Shown here piece by piece: positions 1 to 9,357 of a stretch of DNA of 64,000 bases; the first letter of the stretch is position 1; each line of letters opens with the position of its first letter. Origin of the DNA: an uncultured Pseudomonadota bacterium (lineage in GTDB: Bacteria > Pseudomonadota > Gammaproteobacteria > Ga0077536). The notes below the pieces were generated by a model. It was given only the letters and a program-made list of their open reading frames with translations. It was not told the origin of the DNA and made no database searches. A program made the position numbers and the translations under genes. The stretch lies in contig CAIKBL010000081.1 in the NCBI GenBank assembly GCA_903825645.1, forward strand, positions 40,403 through 104,402, read 5' to 3'.

Positions 1-264
1 GAGTTCGGCCGTCTCAAAAGGGCCTTCTAAAAGGACGATGGGCGTGTGCAGGTTTGCTTCACGTAGCCGCACCGCTTCTTCCAGCGAGGCCACGCCAAAG
101 GCGTCGACCCCTGTCAGGGTCCGTGCCATCCGCACCAGACCATGGCCGTAGGCATCTGCCTTGATGATGGCCATGACGCGACGGTTAGGGGCATGCGCTC
201 TGACCACTGCCAAATTTGCACGCACCGCCTGCGAATCGAAGACCACCCGCGCCGGGCGCGTCAT
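1..264 (-). CDS. alr: Alanine racemase, N-terminal part (gene continues beyond window start)
   Basis: Minus-strand reading from ATG at 264: MTRPARVVFDSQAVRANLAVVRAHAPNRRVMAIIKADAYGHGLVRMARTL; contains the PLP-lysine motif AIIKADAYGHG; overlaps the dnaB stop (ATGA). Confidence 0.9.
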   Translation of the reverse strand, partial: MTRPARVVFDSQAVRANLAVVRAHAPNRRVMAIIKADAYGHGLVRMARTLTGVDAFGVASLEEAVRLREANLHTPIVLLEGPFETAEL

Positions 265-1664
265 GAACGATCTCCACTCCCATAGGAGTCATGCGCGAGG
301 TTTTCGAACGTGGTGTATTCCCCGAAGAAACGCAGCTTGCGCATCCCAATGGGGCCGTTACGCTGTTTGCCAATGATGATTTCGGCGACACCCTTGTCGG
401 TGCTGTCCTCGTTATAAACCTCATCCCGGTAGATGAACATGATGAGATCGGCGTCCTGTTCGATAGCGCCCGATTCGCGCAAATCGGACATGACGGGCCG
501 CTTGTCCCCGCGCTGTTCGAGACTTCGATTGAGCTGCGAGAGTGCGATCACCGGAACGCTCAGCTCTTTCGCAAGTGATTTCAGCGAACGGGAAATTTCC
601 GATATCTCGGTCGCGCGATTCTCATTCGTCCCAGGCACGTGCATGAGTTGCAGGTAGTCAATCACAACCATGCTCAAGCCATGCTCGCGAGCGAGGCGAC
701 GACAACGGGCGCGTAAATCGCCCGGCGTCAGTGCTGGGGTGTCGTCGATGAATAATTTGATCTCAGACAAAATGCCGACAGCATGCGTTAGACGGGGCCA
801 GTCATCATCGGCCAACTTGCCAGTCCGGACCTTGTGCTGATCGATCCGTCCCAGCGAGGACAGCATGCGCATCGCTATTTGCTCGGCCGGCATTTCCATA
901 CTGAAAATCGCGACCGGCAATTTCTCGCGCGTCGCCGCGTTCTGCGCAATATTGATGGCAAAGGCTGTTTTGCCCATCGAAGGCCTGCCGGCGACAATGA
1001 CGAGATCAGAGGGTTGCAGACCAGACGTCATCCCATCGAGCTCATAAAATCCCGTCGGTACCCCCGTAATGGGATTATCCCGCTGGAACAGGAGGTCGAT
1101 ACGATCGAGGGCGCTAACCAGCAACTCCTTAATCGGCCGGAAGCCCCGTCGACCCCGCGATTCGCGCTCGGCGATTTCAAACACCGTGCGCTCTGCCACG
1201 TCGAGTAAATCGTTGGTAGAACGTCCTTCGGTCCTGAACGCACTTTCTGCGATTTCTGTCCCTGCTTTGATGAGCGCCCGCAAGACCGCCCGATCCCGTA
1301 CGATATCGGCATACGCGGCAATATTGGCGGCGGTCGGGGTGTTGTCCGCAAGCTGCGCCAGATAAGCAAGGCCCCCACTGTTTGCGAGCAGCCCGTTACT
1401 CTCGAGCCACTCTGCGAGGGTCACAATATCGTAGGGTTTGCCGTCGTTGGCGAGCGCTTCAATACCTCGATAGATATTGGCGTGGTCGCGCCGATAGAAG
1501 TCGGTCTGACTGATCCGCTCCGAGACCTGTAACCAGGCTTCGTTGTCGAGCATGAGGCCGCCGAGCACCGATTGCTCAGCCTCGACGGAATGCGGCGGAA
1601 CACGCAGCGAATCGACAGAACGATCCGCCGCGAATGGCCGGTTGGTGGGGTACTCAGCGGCCAT
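261..1664 (-). CDS. dnaB: Replicative DNA helicase DnaB
   Basis: 467 aa; PHSVEAEQSVLGGLMLD, Walker A GRPSMGKTAFAINIA, DYLQLM, DLRESGAIEQDADLIMFIYRDE. Confidence 0.97.
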   Translation of the reverse strand: MAAEYPTNRPFAADRSVDSLRVPPHSVEAEQSVLGGLMLDNEAWLQVSERISQTDFYRRDHANIYRGIEALANDGKPYDIVTLAEWLESNGLLANSGGLAYLAQLADNTPTAANIAAYADIVRDRAVLRALIKAGTEIAESAFRTEGRSTNDLLDVAERTVFEIAERESRGRRGFRPIKELLVSALDRIDLLFQRDNPITGVPTGFYELDGMTSGLQPSDLVIVAGRPSMGKTAFAINIAQNAATREKLPVAIFSMEMPAEQIAMRMLSSLGRIDQHKVRTGKLADDDWPRLTHAVGILSEIKLFIDDTPALTPGDLRARCRRLAREHGLSMVVIDYLQLMHVPGTNENRATEISEISRSLKSLAKELSVPVIALSQLNRSLEQRGDKRPVMSDLRESGAIEQDADLIMFIYRDEVYNEDSTDKGVAEIIIGKQRNGPIGMRKLRFFGEYTTFENLAHDSYGSGDRS

Positions 1665-1708
1665 CTATAAGCTGCTGTAGAGCCGCGTCTAACGGTGACG
1701 AAACGACC

Positions 1709-2170
1709 TTAGCGTCCGACGTCTTCCGTCGCAATGACGACGGTAATGGTCGGATTCAAGTCAGCATGAAACTCAAGCTCGATGACGTGACGTCCGATAT
1801 TCCGGAGCGCGCCGCTCGCCAGACGCAATTCCTTCTTCTCGATACTGTGGCCTAGGACTGCCAAGGCGGCGCAGATTTCGGTCGCGCCTACGGAGCCATA
1901 AAGCCGACCTTCGTTGCCTGCCTTGGCAATAATGGTCAGTTCCAGATCCTGCAGCTTCTCAGCCCGCGACATGGCTGATTCGAGCGCGCTCCGTTGAGCC
2001 GCTTCCAGGCCGGCTCGGCGGGCCTCGAATTTAGCGACGTTGTCACCGGTCGCCGGCACCGCTTTCTGCCGGGGGACCAGATAATTCCGGCCATATCCCG
2101 GTCGGACACGCACCCTGTCACCCAACTTGCCAAGGTTATGAATTTTTTCGAGCAAAATTACTTCCATCAT
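1709..2170 (-). CDS. rplI: 50S ribosomal protein L9
   Basis: MMEVILLEKIHNLGKLGDRVRVRPGYGRNYLVPRQKAVPAT. Confidence 0.97.
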   Translation of the reverse strand: MMEVILLEKIHNLGKLGDRVRVRPGYGRNYLVPRQKAVPATGDNVAKFEARRAGLEAAQRSALESAMSRAEKLQDLELTIIAKAGNEGRLYGSVGATEICAALAVLGHSIEKKELRLASGALRNIGRHVIELEFHADLNPTITVVIATEDVGR

Positions 2171-2306
2171 CGTACGTACCTTCTCTAAGCTAACTGCGTG
2201 TTCAAGTCCGGTTCACGGACGGCATTTCCGTGCTCGCCTGACCGACTCCCCTGAGGCCATCCCGCGCAGCCTCCCTTTCTGTTCAGATCTTGTGCCCGCG
2301 CCACCT

Positions 2307-3218
2307 TCAGCCGCCCGCGTTCGGGCGCACCCGACGCCTGAAATCAACCACCACATCCGCAATCCCCGTGGTCGCGAGAATGGGGATCGCCACATGCGGG
2401 GCTAGGCCTAGCAGCAAGTAAACGCCGCCCAACCAAGCTCGATTCATTTCCCGCGCGAGACACACCGCGTGCAGCACCGCAAGCCCCTGCACCGCGAACA
2501 TCAGTAACAGGACAATCATCGCGTCCTGGGCCAACCCACCGGCGGCACCGACCCAGTTCAGAATCGTGTTGCAGGCCGCTGCCAGCGCACCTATCGGCAA
2601 CACCCAGCGGGGTAGCACGAAATTCCTGAACTCGGTGCCAAATCCGCCAGGATTGTAGAGTTGTGCCTGCCACCCGCGGGCTAACATCAACATCCCCGTA
2701 AAACCAATATACAACAGCGCGACAGAGGCCGTGTGCATCAGATTGCCATAGGTCTGGATCTGATCAGCCGAGAGGAACTGCCCCCCTTCGGCCTCAACGA
2801 GCTCTCCGAGCACCGTCAGGCGCCCCCGCCAGAACGCATTGACGTCTGGATTCGCGAACCGCATCAGGGCCGCGTAAACCATGACGCAAATGCCGATATT
2901 CACCACCGCCTGGCCTTGCTGGCGCGTTCTGTGCAGGGTGAGGCAGGCGCCCCACACCGGCATCCAAGCCGCCGCGATCGCCATCGCGGCAATACCCAGC
3001 CGACCGTTCAGCGCGACCATCGCGGCCGCGCAAAGGGTTCCGGCCACCAGCAAGGTGCGCAAACCAGCCAGCGCCCCTTGCCGCAAGGTCACCAACCCAA
3101 GCAGGCCTCCGCTGATCAGCAACGCCGGGCCAAAAAATAACGCCAGCAGCGCGAATACAGCAATGAGGAGTGACGCGATCAGCGGCCCCCTCATCGCCAG
3201 CTTGGCAAGCCCACGCAT
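2307..3218 (-). CDS. DUF2232-like multi-pass membrane protein
   Basis: 303 aa hydrophobic protein between rpsR and rplI, the usual site for DUF2232 proteins. Confidence 0.75.
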   Translation of the reverse strand: MRGLAKLAMRGPLIASLLIAVFALLALFFGPALLISGGLLGLVTLRQGALAGLRTLLVAGTLCAAAMVALNGRLGIAAMAIAAAWMPVWGACLTLHRTRQQGQAVVNIGICVMVYAALMRFANPDVNAFWRGRLTVLGELVEAEGGQFLSADQIQTYGNLMHTASVALLYIGFTGMLMLARGWQAQLYNPGGFGTEFRNFVLPRWVLPIGALAAACNTILNWVGAAGGLAQDAMIVLLLMFAVQGLAVLHAVCLAREMNRAWLGGVYLLLGLAPHVAIPILATTGIADVVVDFRRRVRPNAGG

Positions 3219-3250
3219 GTACGCGTCAGCGACCGTCTGTCAGCGGCGCC

Positions 3251-3508
3251 TCAATGCGAATCGCTATAAGGGATCAACGCAAGAAAACGCGCGCGCTTGA
3301 TGGCCGTGGCAAGCTGTCTTTGGTATCGCGCCTTGGTCCCGGAAATGCGGCTTGGCACAATTTTACCATTTTCGGCGACATTGGCCTTGAGCGTGTTGAG
3401 ATCTTTGTAATCGATCTCGACGACACCCTCTGCGGTGAATTTGCAGAACCGGCGCCGACGAAAATGTCGCGAACCGCCGCCACGGGGTTTGGGTTTAGCC
3501 GGTCTCAT
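3251..3508 (-). CDS. rpsR: 30S ribosomal protein S18
   Basis: [67 protein letters not shown]. Confidence 0.97.
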   Translation of the reverse strand: MRPAKPKPRGGGSRHFRRRRFCKFTAEGVVEIDYKDLNTLKANVAENGKIVPSRISGTKARYQRQLATAIKRARFLALIPYSDSH

Positions 3509-3960
3509 GATTCAACCTCCGTTTCTGCGGCGTCGGCAGACGCCGGACTTGCTTCTTCACCGCCATTTTCGCCGACATTTTCGCTGCTATTGGAAGCCTG
3601 ATGCCGATTGCGCCGTTCGCTCTCGCGCTCGTCATGCTCGTCTTTGGCGCGCGCCATGAACGAAGGCTCGGTCACCGCGGTTTCGCGCTTGATCGTGAGA
3701 TGCCGCAGGACGGCATCATTGAAGCGAAACGCGCTGGTCAGTTCCGTCAGGGTCGGTCCATCGCACTCAATGTTCATCAAGACGTAATGCGCCTTATGCA
3801 CTTTGGCCACGGGGAATGCCAGTTGGCGACGACCCCAGTCTTCCAGACGGTGTATGTGCCCACCAGTGGTTTGAATCATCGTCCGATAGCGGTCAACCAT
3901 AGCATTGACCTGCTCACTCTGGTCAGGATGGACCAGAAACACGATCTCGTAATGTCTCAA
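3505..3960 (-). CDS. rpsF: 30S ribosomal protein S6
   Basis: [25 protein letters not shown]...; likely TTG start at 3960 preceded by GAGAGGAG, so the ORF track start at 4008 is probably too long. Confidence 0.95.
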   Translation of the reverse strand: MRHYEIVFLVHPDQSEQVNAMVDRYRTMIQTTGGHIHRLEDWGRRQLAFPVAKVHKAHYVLMNIECDGPTLTELTSAFRFNDAVLRHLTIKRETAVTEPSFMARAKDEHDERESERRNRHQASNSSENVGENGGEEASPASADAAETEVES

Positions 3961-4103
3961 CAGCGGCTCCTCTCGGTTGGTAGCTTCCCGGCATAGGCAG
4001 TGAAGCAAGGAGTAGTGGGAAAAAGGAGCGGCATTCTACGCGGGCCGCGACGACAGTGTAAAGGCGGCCGAAAAGCGCCCCGGCTCTAAAAGACCGCGCG
4101 CGC

Positions 4104-4853
4104 TCAGGCGCCCCGTTGCCGGAGGGTCTCAAATAGACAGACGGCCGTGGCAGTCCCAAGATTAAGGCTCTCGACGGTGCCTTTCAGCGGTATTCTGGCA
4201 AGCCAGTCGCAGGATTCTCGGGTCAGCCGACGCAAGCCCGCGCCCTCGGCACCGATGATCCACGCCAGCGGGCGATTGAGATCGAGCATGTAGAGGCTTT
4301 CACTGGCCTCCCCGCTCGCCCCGACCAGCCACACACCGGCTTCTTTGAGCGCTTCGAGGGTTCGCGCCAAGTTAGTCACAAAGACAAGCGGCACGGTATC
4401 GAGCGCGCCGCTGGCGACCTTGGCGACGGCGGGCGTAATGCCGGCACTTCTGTCTTTGGTCAGGATGATCCCGCTCACCCCGGTGGCATCGGCCAACCGA
4501 AGTACCGCGCCGAGATTCTGGGGATCCTGCAGTTGATCAACGACCAAAACCAACGGCAACGCGGCGCCGATGACATGGGTCGCCAGCCATTCATCGAACG
4601 CCCACCCGCGGGGCGGCCGGCGACGAATGACCACGCCTTGATGGCCGGGGGCGCCAGCGATCCGCTCCAGCGCCTCCCCCCCAACCCGCTGAGCCCGCAC
4701 GCCCAAGGCAGTGGCCCGTGCAACGAGCTGCTCAAGCTCCGGCTGAACCGTGCCCAGACGAATCCAGCACTCCAAAATCGCCTCCGGCGCGTGTCTGAAA
4801 GCGGCTTCCACCGCATGCAGGCCATAGGTCAATAGGGTCCGGCTATCACTCAT
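4104..4853 (-). CDS. rlmB: 23S rRNA (guanosine-2'-O)-methyltransferase RlmB (SpoU family)
   Basis: YGLHAVEAAFRH; LVLVVDQLQDPQNLGAVLRLADATG; WIIGAEGAGLRRLTRESCD; SLNLGTATAVCLFE. Confidence 0.93.
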   Translation of the reverse strand: MSDSRTLLTYGLHAVEAAFRHAPEAILECWIRLGTVQPELEQLVARATALGVRAQRVGGEALERIAGAPGHQGVVIRRRPPRGWAFDEWLATHVIGAALPLVLVVDQLQDPQNLGAVLRLADATGVSGIILTKDRSAGITPAVAKVASGALDTVPLVFVTNLARTLEALKEAGVWLVGASGEASESLYMLDLNRPLAWIIGAEGAGLRRLTRESCDWLARIPLKGTVESLNLGTATAVCLFETLRQRGA

Positions 4854-7009
4854 CGGCGGCGGCGCCCCGATTTTAGGGGTGGTGGCGTGGGTGGTGGCGC
4901 CAGGGCGAAATCAATTTTGCGATCATCGAGACTGACCCGCGCCACCACGACGGTCAGACGCTGACCCAATCCATATTCCTGCTGCTTTCGACGCCCCACC
5001 ATGCGGTGCCGAACCGGGTCAAAGTGATAGTAATCCTCGGGCAGCGCCGTGACATGAATCAGTCCTTCGACGAACGAATCGTCCAGTTGCACAAACAGAC
5101 CGAACGCCGTCACAGCACTGATGATCCCGACGAAATGCTGTCCAACTTTATCGAGCATGTACTCGCACTTCAGCCAGGCAACCGCATCTCGAGTCGCATC
5201 GTCGGCTCGGCGTTCAGTCATCGAGCAGTGCTCGCCGAGCAAGAGCAGATCATCGGCCGGCGCCGGAAGTTTGGCGATCTGCTGTTTGAGCGCACGATGG
5301 ATCGCCAAATCAGGGTAGCGACGGATGGGTGAAGTGAAGTGCGCATAAGCCGTGAGGCCCAGCCCAAAATGGCCCTGATTATCGGGACTGTATACCGCCA
5401 GCTTCAAGCTTCGCATCAGGACGGTCTCAATCAGATGGCGGTCAGGTCGCGCACGGGCCTGTTCCAACACTTTCGAGAAATGTTGCGCGACCGGATGTTC
5501 CCCCCCCCCTAAATTGAGGCCTATCCCGGCTAAAAATTGGCGCAAGGCTTCGATTTTCTGAGCCTCGGGCAAAGCGTGGATCCGAAACAGCGCAGCTCGC
5601 CGATGTCGGATGAGATGTTCGGCCGCCGCCACATTGGCGGCAATCATGAATTCTTCGATCAACCGGTGGGCATCGCCGCGTTGGCGGGTTTCGATGCGCT
5701 CGATCTTGCGGGCGGCATCAAACACGAAAAGAGGCTCTACGCTGTCAATATCCAGCGCGCCGCGAACTTCTCGCTGGGTGCGCAACAGCTGATACAACTC
5801 GTAAGCCACCCGGAGATGGCTTTCAAGACTGTCTTTCGCGAGATCTGACGGTGGCGCCGCCGCCAGCCATCCGGCAACTTCCTCGTAAATGAGGCGGGCA
5901 CGGGAGCGAATAACGGCATTGGCGAACCGGGTGCGCGTACAGTTGCCCGCGGCGTCATAACGGAGCTCACAGACCATGGTCAGACGCTCGACGTCGGGAT
6001 TCAACGAGCAAATACCGTTCGACAGTTGCTCAGGAAGCATAGGGATCACCCGTGCAGGGAAATACACGGAGGTTCCCCGTTCCCGTGCCGCCCGATCGAG
6101 CACCGTCCCGGGACGCACGTAATGCGCGACATCGGCGATCGCGACATACAGCACAAAGCCTGACCGGGTCTTACGGCAGTACACCGCGTCGTCAAAATCC
6201 CGCGCATCGACACCGTCGATCGTCACGAAAGGCAAATCGCGCAAATCCTCGCGATCGGCGTAGTCCGCTTCCACCACCGTGGCAGAAATCTGCCGTAACT
6301 CGCGCGTCAGTCCCTCTGGCCAAGTGGTTGGTAATTCGTAGCTGCGGATGGCGATATCGATTTCCATCCCCGGCGCCATATGGTCACCTAACACCTCGCG
6401 TACATGTCCAATGGGTTGATAACGGCTGTCCGGCTGCTGATCGATGGTCACGACCACGATTTGTCCGTGTTTGGCACCCGCTTCCTTGCCCGGCGGGATC
6501 AGGATGTCCTGATTGAGATGCCGGTTGTCGGGACTCACGACGGCGACCCCCCCTTCCTGGAAATAGCGTCCGACCACGTCGTGGTTCGCGCGCGACAGCA
6601 CCTCCACCAGCGCGCCATACGGTCGGCCACGGTCGTCCTGACCGGCCAGTCGCACCAGCACCCGGTCGCCATGGAGCACGCGTCGCGCCTCCCGGGGCGC
6701 GAGGTAAATGTCCGCGTCACCCACGTCAGGCCTGACGAAAGCGAACCCGTCCGGATGTCCGATAACACGCCCCGGCAATAACTCCATCGCCCGCGCGATC
6801 CCGAAACGCCGGTCCCGCGTCTCGAGCAACTGCCCGTCACGGACCATCGCCCGCAATCGCCGCTGCATCGCATGCATGGCGGGTCGATACCCGACATCCA
6901 GTGTCTTGGCGAGCGTCTTAAGGGTGCAGGGCGCGCCGCTTTTTTCAAGCTGCGCGAGAATCGCTTCACGACTCGGGATAACTAAAATTTCTGATTCAGA
7001 GGTTGGCAT
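4850..7009 (-). CDS. rnr: Ribonuclease R
   Basis: RNB-domain motifs (FVTIDGVDARDFDDAVYC, YFPARVIPMLPEQLSNGICSLNPDVERLTMVCE), FTSPIRRYPDLAIHRAL, C-terminal S1 domain; MPTSESEIL start at 7009 preferred. Confidence 0.95.
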   Translation of the reverse strand: MPTSESEILVIPSREAILAQLEKSGAPCTLKTLAKTLDVGYRPAMHAMQRRLRAMVRDGQLLETRDRRFGIARAMELLPGRVIGHPDGFAFVRPDVGDADIYLAPREARRVLHGDRVLVRLAGQDDRGRPYGALVEVLSRANHDVVGRYFQEGGVAVVSPDNRHLNQDILIPPGKEAGAKHGQIVVVTIDQQPDSRYQPIGHVREVLGDHMAPGMEIDIAIRSYELPTTWPEGLTRELRQISATVVEADYADREDLRDLPFVTIDGVDARDFDDAVYCRKTRSGFVLYVAIADVAHYVRPGTVLDRAARERGTSVYFPARVIPMLPEQLSNGICSLNPDVERLTMVCELRYDAAGNCTRTRFANAVIRSRARLIYEEVAGWLAAAPPSDLAKDSLESHLRVAYELYQLLRTQREVRGALDIDSVEPLFVFDAARKIERIETRQRGDAHRLIEEFMIAANVAAAEHLIRHRRAALFRIHALPEAQKIEALRQFLAGIGLNLGGGEHPVAQHFSKVLEQARARPDRHLIETVLMRSLKLAVYSPDNQGHFGLGLTAYAHFTSPIRRYPDLAIHRALKQQIAKLPAPADDLLLLGEHCSMTERRADDATRDAVAWLKCEYMLDKVGQHFVGIISAVTAFGLFVQLDDSFVEGLIHVTALPEDYYHFDPVRHRMVGRRKQQEYGLGQRLTVVVARVSLDDRKIDFALAPPPTPPPLKSGRRRR
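5510..5519 (+). repeat. Poly-C (10 C; G10 on coding strand) inside rnr
   Basis: Read directly: gatgtt-CCCCCCCCCC-taaattg; encodes Gly-Gly-Gly in LNLGGGEHP. Confidence 0.9.
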
Positions 7010-7113
7010 GTGCCGACAATAACGCGTGGCGGCGTCACGCGCGAGCACCCTGCAGTCGGAACGATGTCTCATTGACTCCCCGGAGGGGGTCCGGTAGATT
7101 TCGGCCCGCCTCA

Positions 7114-7198
7114 GCCGAGGTGGCGGAATTGGTAGACGCGCTGGTTTCAGGTATCAGTGGAGAAATCCGTGGAGGTTCGAGTCCTCTTCTCGGCACCA
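7114..7198 (+). tRNA. tRNA-Leu (anticodon CAG)
   Basis: GCCGAGG...CTCGGC acceptor, GGAATTGGTAGACGC D-arm, CTGGT-TTCAGGT-ATCAG anticodon arm, variable arm, GGTTCGAGTCC T-arm, encoded CCA. Confidence 0.95.
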
Positions 7199-7265
7199 AA
7201 GGCACATGCTCTTAGTCACGCCAGGCGGAACCAGTCGTCCGTCTGGCGAGCGCTTCGCCGACGGG

Positions 7266-8270
7266 TCACATCAGCAAACTGGCGACGTAACCTAGGTAGA
7301 GGGCACCGCTGATCCCGACGTGCCAGATTCGAACCCCCCCACGGCGCGCCTGCCAACACAACCAACCGGCAGAGGCGTAGGTCACCGCCGCGCCCGCGAG
7401 AATGGCCGGCGTCGGACTCCAGGGCGTGACCAGAATCCCCAAAGCGGGCAGCAAACATCCTTGGAACACCATGGCGCCGCTAATATTGCCCAGCGCCAAG
7501 GTGTCTTTTCCACGCCGGATCCAAAGCACACTATTTATATTTTCTGGCAATTCCGTGGCAACCGGCACCAGTAACAACGAGAGCAAGAGTGCGGAAACGC
7601 CCCAATGGGCAGCGGCCGTCGTGACCGCGATCACACACCCTTCCGCCCCGAATATCAGCAACCCCAGGCCCAGCCCCAACTGGAGCACCACCACCGCCAC
7701 GTGGTCGGGCAGACCCACCCGGCAAAGGTGTAACGGCCCGTGCGCGCGGGTACCATGTCCTTCGCGGTTCAATTGCGCGTTCGTCGCGAAAACCCGAAAG
7801 ACATAACCGAGGTAAACCCCAATCAGCGCCAGTGCAAGGAACACCCGTGCCAAGTGGTAGGACGTCGGTAGCGCAAACCCAAGACAGGCGACGCCGAACC
7901 CCAGCAGGAAAAAAGTCAGATCTCGAGCAAGTCCGTTACCTCCGGGAGCTAGTTTACCGTGCCACCCGCGACGGGACAGAACCGCAAGACCCGTCAAAAA
8001 CATGGTCAGCGTCGCCAACATCAGCGGCGCCCCCAGAATGGCGCCGACCCCGATATCCGTACTGGTTTTGACGCTCGCGGTGCCGCCAAAAATGGCGACG
8101 ATAGGGATCGTACTTTCAGGCATGGCGGTCGCCATGGCTGCGAGCAGGGAGCCGGTGACGCCGTCAGACAAACCGAGGCGCTCGCCGTAATGCTCGAGTG
8201 CGTTAGTGAATAATTCAGCGGCGAGGAAAATTATCGCCAGCATGAGCAGTAACTGCAGCGTCAGACTCAT
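7266..8270 (-). CDS. Sodium/calcium exchanger (CaCA) family membrane protein
   Basis: Duplicated exchanger repeats: GLSDGVTGSLLAAMATAMPESTIPIVAI and LLLSLLLVPVATELPENINSVLWIRRGKDTLALGNISGAMVFQG. Confidence 0.85.
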   Translation of the reverse strand: MSLTLQLLLMLAIIFLAAELFTNALEHYGERLGLSDGVTGSLLAAMATAMPESTIPIVAIFGGTASVKTSTDIGVGAILGAPLMLATLTMFLTGLAVLSRRGWHGKLAPGGNGLARDLTFFLLGFGVACLGFALPTSYHLARVFLALALIGVYLGYVFRVFATNAQLNREGHGTRAHGPLHLCRVGLPDHVAVVVLQLGLGLGLLIFGAEGCVIAVTTAAAHWGVSALLLSLLLVPVATELPENINSVLWIRRGKDTLALGNISGAMVFQGCLLPALGILVTPWSPTPAILAGAAVTYASAGWLCWQARRGGVRIWHVGISGALYLGYVASLLM

Positions 8271-8334
8271 GTTACCCTCGCGTGCGCCACCGGCTTGGGC
8301 AACCGCGCCATGGGAGCCTGTCCGTTATTGAAAT

Positions 8335-9159
8335 TTGGGGTTGAAATTTGTGGAAGCGCTATATGTAAAGGCATTTTTACTCGGCATTGTGGAGGGGTTG
8401 ACCGAATTCCTGCCCGTCTCCAGTACCGGTCATTTGATCATCGCCAGTCATTGGTTGGGTTTCGATAGCGAGCACGCCGCGTCGTCATTCGAGGTATTCA
8501 TTCAATTAGGTGCCATTCTAGCGGTCTGCTGGTATTTCCGCGCCCGGATAGCCACGGTGATGCAGGGACTCGGGCGGACCGCGCCGAGTAACCGCTTTGC
8601 CCTGAACATTACCATTGCTTTCCTCCCCGCCGCCGTTATTGGACTCCTAAGCTACCATCAAATTAAAGCCCTGCTGTTTTCACCTTGGGTCGTGGCCTGG
8701 GCCATGGTCATCGGCGGCGTGTTGATCCTGTTGATCGAGTGGCGTCTTGGCGCGGCGCGCATCCAGGCCATTGACGACATCAAACCCCGCCATGCCCTGC
8801 AGATTGGTTGCGCACAGGTGCTTGCGCTAATCCCGGGTGCCTCCCGCTCGGGGGCCACCATCATGGGCGGCTTACTCAGCGGTTTGGATCGAAAAACCGC
8901 TACGGAGTTTTCATTTTTCCTCGCGATGCCCGTGATGTTCTCAGCCACCGTATTTGACCTCGCCAAGAACTGGCGGGCGCTCAGCGTCGACGATATTGGC
9001 ATCTTCGGCGTAGGATTTATTACGGCATTTGTGAGCGCCCTGCTTACCGTGAAATTCCTCTTGCAATTCGTCTCACGCCACAGTTTTGCGGTTTTCGCCT
9101 GGTATCGCCTTGCATTTGGGGCGTTCCTACTCTGGCACTATCGACCAGGCGCCAGCTAA
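8335..9159 (+). CDS. uppP: Undecaprenyl-diphosphatase UppP/BacA
   Basis: LLGIVEGLTEFLPVSSTGHLIIASHWLGF; LIPGASRSGATIMGGLLSGLDRKTATEFSFFLAMPVM. Confidence 0.95.
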   Translation: MGLKFVEALYVKAFLLGIVEGLTEFLPVSSTGHLIIASHWLGFDSEHAASSFEVFIQLGAILAVCWYFRARIATVMQGLGRTAPSNRFALNITIAFLPAAVIGLLSYHQIKALLFSPWVVAWAMVIGGVLILLIEWRLGAARIQAIDDIKPRHALQIGCAQVLALIPGASRSGATIMGGLLSGLDRKTATEFSFFLAMPVMFSATVFDLAKNWRALSVDDIGIFGVGFITAFVSALLTVKFLLQFVSRHSFAVFAWYRLAFGAFLLWHYRPGAS

Positions 9160-9301
9160 ACCGACCGGATATGCCGGGGAGATAGGTCGATATAGCAAGA
9201 ATATCGTTCCGCCTCTCCGGCCGGACGCCTAGACTGCCGGTGGCAATCCCCGGTAACGAGAAGCAAGGAATCGACGCGTGTCATCGACAGTGACTGCTCT
9301 G

Positions 9302-9313
9302 CCCCCCCCCCCC
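9302..9313 (+). repeat. Poly-C homopolymer (12 C) at the 5' end of cysJ
   Basis: Read directly: gctctg-CCCCCCCCCCCC-tcaatcgg. Confidence 0.9.
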
Positions 9314-9357
9314 TCAATCGGGACCAGCTGGCCCGCCTGGATCAGGCCGCGAGCGGT

